From Candidatus Rokuibacteriota bacterium (GTDB taxonomy: Bacteria > Methylomirabilota > Methylomirabilia > Rokubacteriales > CSP1-6), in assembly GCA_016184365.1 (NCBI GenBank), contig JACPCW010000133.1, forward strand, positions 22,167 through 86,166: DNA of 64,000 bases. Direction: 5' to 3'. Below the pieces are notes generated by a model that saw only the letters and a program-made list of their open reading frames with translations, ran no database searches and was not told the origin of the DNA. Below, in pieces: positions 56,290-63,655 of this stretch; the stretch's first letter is position 1, and the number at the start of each line of letters is the position of its first letter. The translations under genes and the position numbers were made by a program.

Positions 56290-56744
56290 TCGCGGCGCTC
56301 GTCTCCGCGCTCCACGTCTTCGGCGTCGCGCTTGGGCTCGGCAGCGTGTTCGCGCGCGGCCGCGCGTTGCGAGGCGTGCTCGATGACGCCGGTCTGAAGC
56401 GGCTGTTCGCGGCCGACACGCTGTGGGGCATCGCGGCGCTCGTGCTGCTCGGCAGCGGTGTCGCCCGCGCCTTCGGCGGGCTCGAGAAGGGCACGGCCTT
56501 CTACCTGAAGTCGCACACGTTCTGGCTGAAGATGACGCTGTTCATCGTCATCGTGCTCCTCGAGATCTGGCCGATGATCACGCTCATCCGCTGGCGGCGT
56601 ATCGTCCGGAGCGGTGGGCGCCCCGACGTGTCGCGTGCCCGCACGCTCTACGTCGTCACGCACATCGAAATGGCGCTCGCGGCGCTGATGGTCATCGTGG
56701 CCGCCTTCATGGCCCGCGGCTTCGGCGTGCGCGGAGGTCTGTGA
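56286..56744 (+). CDS. DUF2214-type membrane protein
   Basis: 152 residues with four hydrophobic helices (about 1-20, 43-62, 80-100, 126-146). ALHVFGVALGLGSVFARGRA, FAADTLWGIAALVLLGSGV and FYLKSHTFWLKMTLFI are the DUF2214 pattern; His and Trp residues within helices could bind haem. Function unknown. Translation coupled to the hydrolase gene. Confidence 0.8.
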   Translation: MIAALVSALHVFGVALGLGSVFARGRALRGVLDDAGLKRLFAADTLWGIAALVLLGSGVARAFGGLEKGTAFYLKSHTFWLKMTLFIVIVLLEIWPMITLIRWRRIVRSGGRPDVSRARTLYVVTHIEMALAALMVIVAAFMARGFGVRGGL

Positions 56745-56757
56745 CGGAGGTGTTCTC

Positions 56758-57588
56758 GTGAAGACGCCGGCTCGCTCGCCGTGGCCGCGGGGCGCGCGCT
56801 GTGCCGCCATGCTGACGTTCGATTTCGATGCCGAAACGCTGTGGCTCGCGCGCGACGCGAAGACCGCCGATCTCCCCGGGGTGATGTCGCAGGGGCGCTA
56901 CGGCGCGAACGTCGCCGTCCCCCGGATCCTCGAGCTCCTGGCCGGCGAAAGCATCCGCGCGACGTTCTACGTTCCGGGCTGGGTCGTCGAGCATCATCCC
57001 GAGCAGGCGCGCGCGATTCGCGATGCCGGCCACGAGATCGGGCATCACGGCTATCTGCACCACTGGGCCGATCCGAAGGACCCCGAGGGCGAGCGGCGCG
57101 CGTTCGAGCAGGGCATGAAGGCGATGGAGACCGTGCTCGAGATGCGACCGCGCGGCTTTCGCGCGCCGGCGTGGGAGCTCACGCCGATCACGCTCGACCT
57201 CATCCGGCAGCACGGCATGTCGCACTCCTCGAACCTCATGGACGACGTGTTCCCGTACATCCATCCCGGTGAGCCGACCGTCGTCGAGCTGCCGGTGCAG
57301 TGGGTGCTCGACGACGCACCGTACTTCCTGATGCACCCGCGCCTCGCGCCGCGGCCGATGCAGAGCCCGGAGATCGTCTACGGCATCTGGCGCGACGAGT
57401 TCCGCGGCTTCTACGAATGGGGCGGGCTCTTCAACCTCACGTGCCATCCCCAGGTGATCGGGCATCCGTCGCGACTGCTCATGCTGCAGCGCCTGATCAG
57501 GTTCATGAAGCGACATCGCAACGTCTGGTGGGCGACCGCGTCGGACGTCGCGGATTTCTGGCGCACGCGACGCCCGGGGGCACGGTGA
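56758..57588 (+). CDS. Polysaccharide deacetylase (NodB/PuuE fold)
   Basis: 276 residues, GTG start. AAMLTFDFDAETLWLARD (catalytic Asp-Asp pair in TFDFDAE), ATFYVPGWVVEHHPEQARAI, GHEIGHHGYLHHW (metal His pair HxxxH at about 100), FRAPAWELTPITLDLI and LTCHPQVIGHPSRLLMLQ (catalytic His). More like PuuE-type cytoplasmic members than exported chitin deacetylases, since no signal peptide is present. The stop overlaps the GTG of the next gene. Confidence 0.9.
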   Translation: MKTPARSPWPRGARCAAMLTFDFDAETLWLARDAKTADLPGVMSQGRYGANVAVPRILELLAGESIRATFYVPGWVVEHHPEQARAIRDAGHEIGHHGYLHHWADPKDPEGERRAFEQGMKAMETVLEMRPRGFRAPAWELTPITLDLIRQHGMSHSSNLMDDVFPYIHPGEPTVVELPVQWVLDDAPYFLMHPRLAPRPMQSPEIVYGIWRDEFRGFYEWGGLFNLTCHPQVIGHPSRLLMLQRLIRFMKRHRNVWWATASDVADFWRTRRPGAR

Positions 57589-58184
57589 TCGTCGCGCCGG
57601 CCCGGCGTGCGATGCGCGTGGCGTTCGTCGCCGCGCTCGGCGTGGTCGCCGTGCTGATCGTTGCCGGCACGGCGACGGCGCAGGTCTATCGCTGGACCGA
57701 CGACGCCGGCGTGACGCATCTGTCGACGAATCCCGACCGGATCCCGCCGCAGCACCGCGGTCAGGTCCAGGTCCTCGAGTCATCGGGCCGCCCGCCGGCG
57801 GAGACGGCGCCGAGCGACTCGGTGATGCGCATCACGCCGGGAAACGCGATCTACGCCGAAGCCTGGCTGAACGGCGTCCCGGTGACACTGCTCGTCGACA
57901 CGGGCGCGACGCGCACGCTGCTCGCGCCCGGCGTGCTCGCCCGCGCCGGCGTCGACGTGCAGAACGGCCGGCCGGTGCGCGTGATCGGCGTGAGCGGCAA
58001 CGTCACCGCCGTTGAAGTCGTCGTCCCGCGTCTCGACGTCGCCGGCACGCAGATCGGGCCGCTGGCGGTGATCGCGCACGAGATTCCGGAACTGCGCGCC
58101 GACGGCCTGCTCGGTCGCGACGTGCTCGAGCATTTCACGCTCACGATCGACGCCGCGCGCGGCCGCGCGACGCTGACGCGCTGA
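57585..58184 (+). CDS. Exported retropepsin-like aspartic protease with a DUF4124 N-terminus
   Basis: 199 residues from GTG 57585 (GTGA overlap with the deacetylase stop); ATG 57612 gives a tidier signal peptide (MRVAFVAALGVVAVLIVAGT). After the signal come QVYRWTDDAGVTHLSTNPDR (DUF4124, about 34-53 from GTG) and a single-chain retropepsin domain with TLLVDTGATRTLL (catalytic DTGA) and LLGRDVLEHFTLTID. Dimeric periplasmic aspartic proteases of this kind have unclear substrates. Confidence 0.85.
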   Translation: MIVAPARRAMRVAFVAALGVVAVLIVAGTATAQVYRWTDDAGVTHLSTNPDRIPPQHRGQVQVLESSGRPPAETAPSDSVMRITPGNAIYAEAWLNGVPVTLLVDTGATRTLLAPGVLARAGVDVQNGRPVRVIGVSGNVTAVEVVVPRLDVAGTQIGPLAVIAHEIPELRADGLLGRDVLEHFTLTIDAARGRATLTR

Positions 58185-58207
58185 GCCGTCTGTCGCGTCG
58201 CTCCGGG

Positions 58208-58583
58208 ATGCGCCACCGGGTCAGCGCTCTCGCCGTCGTGGCCGGCACTCGTGCTCGCGAACGACACCGGCTCGGTCAGCCTCGCGCTCGATCACACGCG
58301 CGATCCGTTGCCGAACCGGGATCTTCGGCAGGCGCACCGCTCGTTCGAGGCTCTGTTCCGGCGGCTCTACCCGTCCGCGGAATGGTTCCGGAGCGAAGTC
58401 ACGACGCTGAACGGGCGCGAGTGCATCCTGCTCGAGCTTCGGACGCCGGCGATCGACACGGACGTTCGGAACCTGATGCTCGCCACCCCGGTCGATGATC
58501 GCCTGCTGCTGATCACCGTGAACATGACGAGACAGCTCGAGGACACGTGGCTCAGTGCCGGTGGAATTCTCCAGGCGGTGTGA
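58208..58583 (+). pseudogene. Small exported protein, probable frameshift at the signal peptide
   Basis: The ATG at 58208 begins a signal-like stretch (MRHRVSALAVVAG), then loses the frame near 58248. The +1 frame continues with LVLANDTGSVSLALDHTRDP, a folded-looking domain and FRSEVTTLNGRECILLELRT, NMTRQLEDTWLSAGGILQAV, ending at 58583; read alone it would need GTG 58251. One extra base joins the two. The domain is reminiscent of DcrB-like exported proteins. The end overlaps the convergent cupin gene by 32 nt. Confidence 0.5.
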
Positions 58584-58926
58584 TCGCGAGCCGGATCGAC
58601 GGCGTCGATCCGGTCGGGCGGATGTGGTGGAAGTGGTTCGCGGGCGCGTACACGAAATCGCCGGCGCGCGCCTTGATCGGCTCCGCGTGGCCGTCGATCT
58701 CCCACTCGATCTCCCCCTCGACGACGAACCACCACTCGTCGACCAGATGATAGTGGCGGTCCGTCGGATGGCCCGGCGGCTGGCAGATGATCGTGCCGAC
58801 GATCTGATCGTTGACGACGATCTTCTCCGACCACGGTGCCTGGCCCTTGCGACGCTTGATCTCGTCGATCCGCGCGTGCAGCGTCTCCGGCCCGAGCAGC
58901 CCCTTGAGCGTCGGCGCCGTCGCCAT
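58552..58926 (-). CDS. Cupin-domain protein
   Basis: 124 residues. A single cupin barrel: PGHPTDRHYHLVDEWWFVVE (motif 1 with His/His/Glu metal ligands) and ARAGDFVYAPANHFHHIRPT (motif 2 with His). An N-terminal helix (LHARIDEIKRRKG) precedes it. Probably an isomerase, dioxygenase or sensor; no more can be said. Starts 2 nt after the CoA-transferase stop, and therefore belongs to the minus-strand operon. Confidence 0.88.
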   Translation of the reverse strand: MATAPTLKGLLGPETLHARIDEIKRRKGQAPWSEKIVVNDQIVGTIICQPPGHPTDRHYHLVDEWWFVVEGEIEWEIDGHAEPIKARAGDFVYAPANHFHHIRPTGSTPSIRLAITPPGEFHRH

Positions 58927-58928
58927 CG

Positions 58929-60098
58929 TCACACCACCTTCTCGGTCCGGAACGTCGTGATGTCCGTATCCGCGTACCCGATCTCCCGCAGCACCTCGTC
59001 CGTGTGCTCGCCGGCTTCCGGCGTCGGCGTGCGCACCGCGCCCGGCGTCCGCGAAAGGGTGACCGGCAGGTTCTGGATCCGGATCGCGCCGAGCGTCGGA
59101 TGCTTCACCTCGGCGGCGAGGTTCAGCGCCTGCACGTGCGGGTCTTCGTACATCTCCTTGATGTTGTAGATCGGCCCGCTCGGCACGCCGGCCTCGTTGA
59201 GCGTCGCGACCCACTCGGCGCTGGGGCGCTTCACGAGCGCGACTTCGATCTCCGCGTTGCACTCCTTGCGGTTCTTCGACCGGTCCTTCGCGCCGCGGAA
59301 GCGCGGGTCGTCGACGAGCTCCGGCCGCCCGATCGCCTCGCAGAGGCGCTTGTACATGTGCTGGCCCGACGCCGCGATGTTGATGTGGCCGTCGGCCGTC
59401 TTGAACACGCCGGTCGGAATGCCGGTCGGATGGTCGTTGCCCGCCTGCGGCGCGATCTCGCCGGCCACGAGCCAGCGGGCCCCCTGGAAGTCGAGCATGC
59501 GGATCATGGCCTCGAGCAGCGACGTGTGCACCCACTGGCCCTTGCCGGACCGCTCACGCTCGAAGAGCGCGAGCAGAATGCCGTGCGCGAGGAACATGCC
59601 GGCGGTGAGGTCGGCGATCGGAATGCCGACGCGGACCGGTCCCTGACCCGGCAGGCCGGTGATCGACATGAGGCCGCCCATGCCCTGCGCGATCTGGTCG
59701 TAGCCGGGACGATCGCGATACGGACCGCTCTGCCCGAAGCCGGAGATGCTCGCGTAGACCAGGCGCGGGTTGTCCTTCGACAGCGTCTCGTAGTCGATCC
59801 CGAGCCGGCGCTTCACGTCGGGGCGGTAGTTCTCGACCAGCACGTCCGCGCGCTTCGCCAGGCGCTCGAGGATCTCGACGCCCTTCGGCTTCTTGAGGTC
59901 GAGCGTCAGCGAGCGTTTGTTGCGATGGAGATTCTGGAAATCGAAGCCGTGGCGCCCCTGCTCGGCGTCCTGGTCGTCGCGCGCTTCGACCTTCACCACG
60001 TCGGCGCCCCATTCCGCGAGCTGCCGCACGGCCGTGGGGCCGGAGCGCGCGCGCGTGAGGTCGATCACACGAATCCCGGACAGCGGCTGACCATTCAT
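58929..60098 (-). CDS. Class III (CaiB/BaiF) CoA-transferase
   Basis: 389 residues from ATG 60098. IRVIDLTRARSGPTAVRQLA, EWGADVVKVEARDDQD, NLHRNKRSLTLDLKKPKGVE, VENYRPDVKRRLGID, PIADLTAG with catalytic Asp163. The fourth full-length member of the family in the window. ATG overlaps the stop of the alpha/beta hydrolase gene, and the cupin gene follows by 2 nt. Confidence 0.92.
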   Translation of the reverse strand: MNGQPLSGIRVIDLTRARSGPTAVRQLAEWGADVVKVEARDDQDAEQGRHGFDFQNLHRNKRSLTLDLKKPKGVEILERLAKRADVLVENYRPDVKRRLGIDYETLSKDNPRLVYASISGFGQSGPYRDRPGYDQIAQGMGGLMSITGLPGQGPVRVGIPIADLTAGMFLAHGILLALFERERSGKGQWVHTSLLEAMIRMLDFQGARWLVAGEIAPQAGNDHPTGIPTGVFKTADGHINIAASGQHMYKRLCEAIGRPELVDDPRFRGAKDRSKNRKECNAEIEVALVKRPSAEWVATLNEAGVPSGPIYNIKEMYEDPHVQALNLAAEVKHPTLGAIRIQNLPVTLSRTPGAVRTPTPEAGEHTDEVLREIGYADTDITTFRTEKVV

Positions 60099-60985
60099 CG
60101 TTTCACTCCCGCGGGAAGAATTGCCGACCCCGTCATCGACGCGGGGTTGCGGCGGGTCCATCGGCCCTGATCGACGGCCGTGAGGAAATCGAGGATGGCG
60201 CGGTTGAACAGATCCGGCTCCTCGAGGTTGATCGTGTGTCCCGACTTCGGGATGACGACGAGCCCGGCGGTCGGGATCTTGCGCTTCATATAGATGCCGG
60301 GGTCCAGGCACGGCTCGTCCTCGTCGCCGGTGACGATGAGCGTCGGCACCTCGAGCTTTTCCATCCGGTCGCCGAGCTCGAAGACCGACGGCCGCGACAT
60401 CTGCACGCCGCGCAGCGTGTTGGCGTGGCCTTTCGCGGAGCCGGCGGCGAGGAGATCGTGGAACTCCTTCCAGCCCTGCGGGTCCTTGTCCATGAACTGC
60501 ACGCGCGTCGGCCCGCGGCTGTAGAACTCCGCGGTCGCGGCCATGCCGTCCTTCTCGAAGCGTTGCGCCGTCACTTCCGAGTCCTTGCGGAAGACCTCGC
60601 GATCGCCCATCACGCTGCCGTAGCCGCAGCCGGCCACGACGAGCGAGAGCGCGCGCGCCGGGTAGTGCAGGCCGAAGTGCAGCGTCGCGTACCCGCCCAT
60701 CGACAGCCCGCAGATGTGCGCGCGGTCGATGCGGAGCGCGTCGAGCAATCCGCGGATGTCGTCGGTGGCCTGCTGCTGCGAATACGCCTTCCAGTCGTCG
60801 GGCACGTCGGAGGGCGGATACCCGCGCGCGTTGTACGCGATCGTGCGATAGCGCCGCGAGAAGAACCGCACCTGCGGGTCCCAGCTGCGCACTTCGCCCG
60901 CGAACTCGTGGACGAACACGAGCGGCAGTCCCCGCCCGTGCTCTTCGTAATACAGCTTGATCCCGTTGACGTCGGCTGTGGGCAT
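60095..60985 (-). CDS. Alpha/beta hydrolase
   Basis: 296 residues. VFVHEFAGEVRSWDPQVRFF, nucleophile in ICGLSMGGYATLH, acid in VTGDEDEPCLDP and His in PKSGHTINLEEPDLF complete the triad. Sequence resembles 3-oxoadipate enol-lactone hydrolase-like and esterase members. Operon with CoA-transferase and cupin, which suggests it hydrolyses a lactone or thioester in the same pathway. Confidence 0.9.
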   Translation of the reverse strand: MPTADVNGIKLYYEEHGRGLPLVFVHEFAGEVRSWDPQVRFFSRRYRTIAYNARGYPPSDVPDDWKAYSQQQATDDIRGLLDALRIDRAHICGLSMGGYATLHFGLHYPARALSLVVAGCGYGSVMGDREVFRKDSEVTAQRFEKDGMAATAEFYSRGPTRVQFMDKDPQGWKEFHDLLAAGSAKGHANTLRGVQMSRPSVFELGDRMEKLEVPTLIVTGDEDEPCLDPGIYMKRKIPTAGLVVIPKSGHTINLEEPDLFNRAILDFLTAVDQGRWTRRNPASMTGSAILPAGVKR

Positions 60986-61003
60986 GGACGGTCCTTTCCC
61001 GCG

Positions 61004-61486
61004 CTACGCGCCGAGCGGGAAGTTCGCCTTGAGGATGTCGAACTGCTTCTTGCCGCCCGGCAGCTGGGCCGTGACGGTGTCGCCCACGCTCTTCCCGATG
61101 AGCGTGCGCGCGAGCGGCGCCAGGATCGAGATCTTGCCTTTCGTGGGATCGGCTTCGTCGGAGCCGACGATCTGGTAGCGGACCTCTTTGCCCGCGTCGT
61201 CTTCGAGGAGCACCGTGGAGCCGAACGTGATGCGGTCGCCGCCCGCCGGCGGATCGATCACCTCGGCGCCGCCGACCTTGCCCTCGAGCTCCTGGATGCG
61301 GCCCTCGAGGAAGCTCTGCTTCTCGCGGGCGGCGTGATACTCGGCGTTCTCGGACAGATCGCCGTGGGCACGGGCTTCGGCGATCGCCTTGATGATGGAG
61401 GGCCGGGCGACCCGCTTGAGGTGGTCGAGCTCGTCCTTCAGACGGTCGTAGCCCGCGCGCGTCATGGGCGTGCGCTGGATCGCCAT
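61004..61486 (-). CDS. greA: Transcription elongation factor GreA
   Basis: 160 residues. N-terminal coiled coil with [20 protein letters not shown] (the Asp-Leu-Ser-Glu-Asn-Ala tip that enters the RNA polymerase channel, about 38-57) and C-terminal FKBP-like domain ([20 protein letters not shown]). Cleaves backtracked RNA to rescue stalled polymerase. TAAGGT lies 7 nt before the ATG. Confidence 0.96.
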   Translation of the reverse strand: MAIQRTPMTRAGYDRLKDELDHLKRVARPSIIKAIAEARAHGDLSENAEYHAAREKQSFLEGRIQELEGKVGGAEVIDPPAGGDRITFGSTVLLEDDAGKEVRYQIVGSDEADPTKGKISILAPLARTLIGKSVGDTVTAQLPGGKKQFDILKANFPLGA

Positions 61487-61493
61487 GCGGCTT

Positions 61494-61499
61494 ACCTTA
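61494..61499 (-). promoter_or_regulatory. -10 box of greA
   Basis: TAAGGT on the minus strand, 7 nt before ATG 61486. The same sequence resembles a weak AAGGT ribosome site, so leaderless reading is less certain here. Confidence 0.4.
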
Positions 61500-61536
61500 A
61501 CACGCGCTCCGACGCGCGCGGGCTGAGCGGCCGGGG

Positions 61537-61833
61537 CTAGCGACGGAGCTTGCCCTCGATCTTGTCGCCGACCTTGTAGTCCTTCAGCGTCTCTTTGTTG
61601 CCCTTGAACTCCTGCACGCTGCCGTCCTGGAACCGGACGCTCATCATGCCGCGCTCGAGATCGATCGACTGGACTTCGCCCTCGAACTGGGGCGGCGCCG
61701 CGCCCGGTGACGCGGCCGGCTGGGACTGGCTCGTGTCGGCCTTCTTGGCCTTCTTGTCGTCGGCCCAGGCGGCCGGCGTCGCGAGGAAGACGGCGGCGAC
61801 GACCGCCGCCGCGATACGCATCGTGCTCGTCAT
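61537..61833 (-). CDS. Exported SH3-like small protein
   Basis: 98 residues: signal peptide ([19 protein letters not shown]), a Lys/Ser/Pro spacer ([18 protein letters not shown]) and a small beta domain ([33 protein letters not shown]) similar to periplasmic OB/SH3-type folds. GGAGGA ribosome site. Function unknown. Its neighbour is a glycine-zipper lipoprotein. Confidence 0.8.
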   Translation of the reverse strand: MTSTMRIAAAVVAAVFLATPAAWADDKKAKKADTSQSQPAASPGAAPPQFEGEVQSIDLERGMMSVRFQDGSVQEFKGNKETLKDYKVGDKIEGKLRR

Positions 61834-61858
61834 GAAAATCCTCCGCGGCTCAGGGAGC

Positions 61859-62068
61859 CTACTTCTTGGTGATGTCGTAGATCGCGCCGGCCGCGGCGCC
61901 GATGCCCGCTCCGATGAGCGCGCCCTTGCCGACGTCCTTGTCCATCGCCGCGGCTGCGCCCGCGCCTGCCGCCGCCCCGCCGGCCCCGCCGACCAGCGTG
62001 CCGCAGCCTGCGGCCGTCACGGCGCAGAGCGACAACGCAACCACCTGCATCGAAATGCTTCGCATCAT
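61859..62068 (-). CDS. Glycine-zipper lipoprotein
   Basis: 69 residues. Lipobox AAGC (Cys22) after an N-terminal signal, then GGAGGAAAGAGAAAAMDKDV and GKGALIGAGIGAAAGAIYDI, a G/A-x3-G zipper typical of small outer-membrane lipoproteins (YMGG/SlyB-like). Two such ATGs (62068 and 62050) are possible. A GAGGAAGCC ribosome site favours the first. Confidence 0.82.
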   Translation of the reverse strand: MMRSISMQVVALSLCAVTAAGCGTLVGGAGGAAAGAGAAAAMDKDVGKGALIGAGIGAAAGAIYDITKK

Positions 62069-62191
62069 CTTTGGCTTCCTCCTGATGAACCGCCTGCTCG
62101 ACAGACCGCCGCACCTGCGCGCTGACGGCGTCGACAGACGGCCAGACGCCGACGCTGCAAGCGAAATGCCGGCGAGTCTTTTTCGGGACGG

Positions 62192-63115
62192 TCAGCGAGC
62201 GCGGGAACGTTTCGCGCTGCGGCCTTTTTCGACGTCGCTGACGGCGGCGCGCACGACGGCGAGGAGCGCGACGGCGTCGCGCGACAGCGGACGCTGCCGC
62301 GGGTGGATCACGTCGAGGCTGCGGCTCAACGGACGCGCATCCACGATGTCGATCGCGACGAGACGACCGTCGCGAATGTCGCGCGCGACCGCGAGGTGCG
62401 GGAGAAAGGCGAAGCCGACGCCGTTCTCCACCATCCGCTTCGCGGTCTCGATCGCTTCGACTTCCATCACGACGTTCGGCACCAGGCCCGCGGAGCGGAA
62501 CAGGCCGTGCGACAGGGTCCAGTCGCTCGACCCGCGATCGACGAAGATGAGCGGCAGCGCGCTGACCTCTTCCAGCCGCACCCGGCGCGTGCGCAACGTC
62601 CATGCCGACGGCGCACCGACGAGCATGAGCGGATCGTCCCGCAGCGACAGGGTCTCGACCTCGGGGTGATTCAGCGAGCGCGCGAGCCCGATCTCCACGT
62701 CGCCGGCAAGGACCATGTCGAGCACTTCCTTCGAATGCCCCGACCGCACGGTGATCAGCACCTTCGGATGCGCGGCCTGGAAGCGCTTGAGCACGTCCGG
62801 CAGCAGGTAGGTGCAGATGGACAGCGCGGCCGCGATGCGGATCGCGCCGGCGCTGCTCGGCCGCACGTCGTGGACGGCCTGGCGCGCGAGCGCCACCGCG
62901 TGCAGCACCTGCTCGGCGTGCGGACGGAACGCGCGCCCGGCGGCGGACAGCGCGACGCCCTGGCCACGCTCGAAGAGCTCGACGCCGAGCGACTGTTCGA
63001 GCGCGCGGATGCGCGCGCTCACGGCCGGCTGCGTGAGCCGGAGGGCGTCCGCCGCGCGGCGGAAACCTCCGAACGTCCCGACGGCGAGGAAGGCTTCGAC
63101 CTGTCCGACCTCCAT
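62192..63115 (-). CDS. LysR-family transcriptional regulator
   Basis: 307 residues from ATG 63115 (GGGAGA ribosome site); an earlier ATG at 63136 is less well placed. N-terminal winged HTH (VEAFLAVGTFGGFRRAADAL, LTQPAVSARIRALEQSLGVE, LFERGQGVALSAAG) and a LysR substrate domain (about 90-295). Transcribed divergently from two Cys-rich peptide genes and an isocitrate-lyase-family enzyme, which it probably regulates; the inducer should be an intermediate of that pathway. Confidence 0.93.
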   Translation of the reverse strand: MEVGQVEAFLAVGTFGGFRRAADALRLTQPAVSARIRALEQSLGVELFERGQGVALSAAGRAFRPHAEQVLHAVALARQAVHDVRPSSAGAIRIAAALSICTYLLPDVLKRFQAAHPKVLITVRSGHSKEVLDMVLAGDVEIGLARSLNHPEVETLSLRDDPLMLVGAPSAWTLRTRRVRLEEVSALPLIFVDRGSSDWTLSHGLFRSAGLVPNVVMEVEAIETAKRMVENGVGFAFLPHLAVARDIRDGRLVAIDIVDARPLSRSLDVIHPRQRPLSRDAVALLAVVRAAVSDVEKGRSAKRSRAR

Positions 63116-63285
63116 CACGCTCTCCCTTATCGCCACTCCGGCGTCGATAGATGCGGATTATAGCCATCGCCGCCTCCCCGGCAACTGATCAACGCGGGTA
63201 ATCACGGCGATAAACAGGGCCTTTGATCGCGCCGATAAAAACAATGCGTTCGCGCGCAGCGCGTCATCAGGGGCACAGTGCGTCC
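63116..63285. promoter_or_regulatory. Divergent regulatory region with repeated GGCGATAA motifs
   Basis: TTATCGCC (63127-63134) and GGCGATAA (63206-63213) form an inverted pair, and GCCGATAAAA (63231-63240) is a third related copy in front of the Cys-rich genes. These are candidate LysR binding boxes. TATAAT-like GATTATAGC (63157-63165) read on the minus strand gives a possible -10 for the LysR gene. Confidence 0.45.
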
Positions 63286-63462
63286 ATGAACAACTGCTGC
63301 GGTGCCGACCGCGGAACGCGACTCGGTTGTCTCGCGTGCGGCAAGTCCTGCTGCGCGGTATGCGCGATCCCGCTCGAATCGGTCACGTACTGCGCGAGCT
63401 GCGCGCGCGCGCTGCTGGAGGTCACGACGGTGCGCGCCCGCGAACCGTTCGCCCTCTATTGA
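63286..63462 (+). CDS. Cys-rich zinc-finger-like peptide 1
   Basis: 58 residues from ATG 63286. Cys pattern: NNCCGADRGTRLGCLACGK, SCCAVCAIPLESVTYC, ASCARALL. It contains at least ten Cys, suited to two zinc sites. Its GxxCCxxC...YCxxCAxA order is repeated in the next gene, so the two are paralogues. Function unknown. Co-directional with an isocitrate-lyase-family gene 190 nt on. Confidence 0.7.
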   Translation: MNNCCGADRGTRLGCLACGKSCCAVCAIPLESVTYCASCARALLEVTTVRAREPFALY

Positions 63463-63482
63463 AAGACGGAAAGGAGTCCGCC

Positions 63483-63635
63483 ATGACTTGTGCCGATTGC
63501 GAAATGCATGTCGACGATCCTGCCCGCTGCTCCGACTGCCACGACTGCGGCAGCGCCTGCTGCCGGAGCTGCCAGATCCACGTCGACGCGCAGAGCTACT
63601 GCCGCTGGTGCGCGGCGGCCTTCATCGCGGCCTGA
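63483..63635 (+). CDS. Cys-rich zinc-finger-like peptide 2
   Basis: 50 residues, AAGGAGTCCGCC ribosome site. CADCEMHVDDPARCSDCHD, CGSACCRSCQIHVDAQSYC and RWCAAAF follow the same order as peptide 1 (GSACCxxC...YCxxCAAA). One His is conserved near each Cys group. Encoded 20 nt after peptide 1 and 20 nt before the lyase gene, so all three should be in one operon. Confidence 0.75.
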   Translation: MTCADCEMHVDDPARCSDCHDCGSACCRSCQIHVDAQSYCRWCAAAFIAA

Positions 63636-63655
63636 GCCGCAAAGGAGACGAGACG

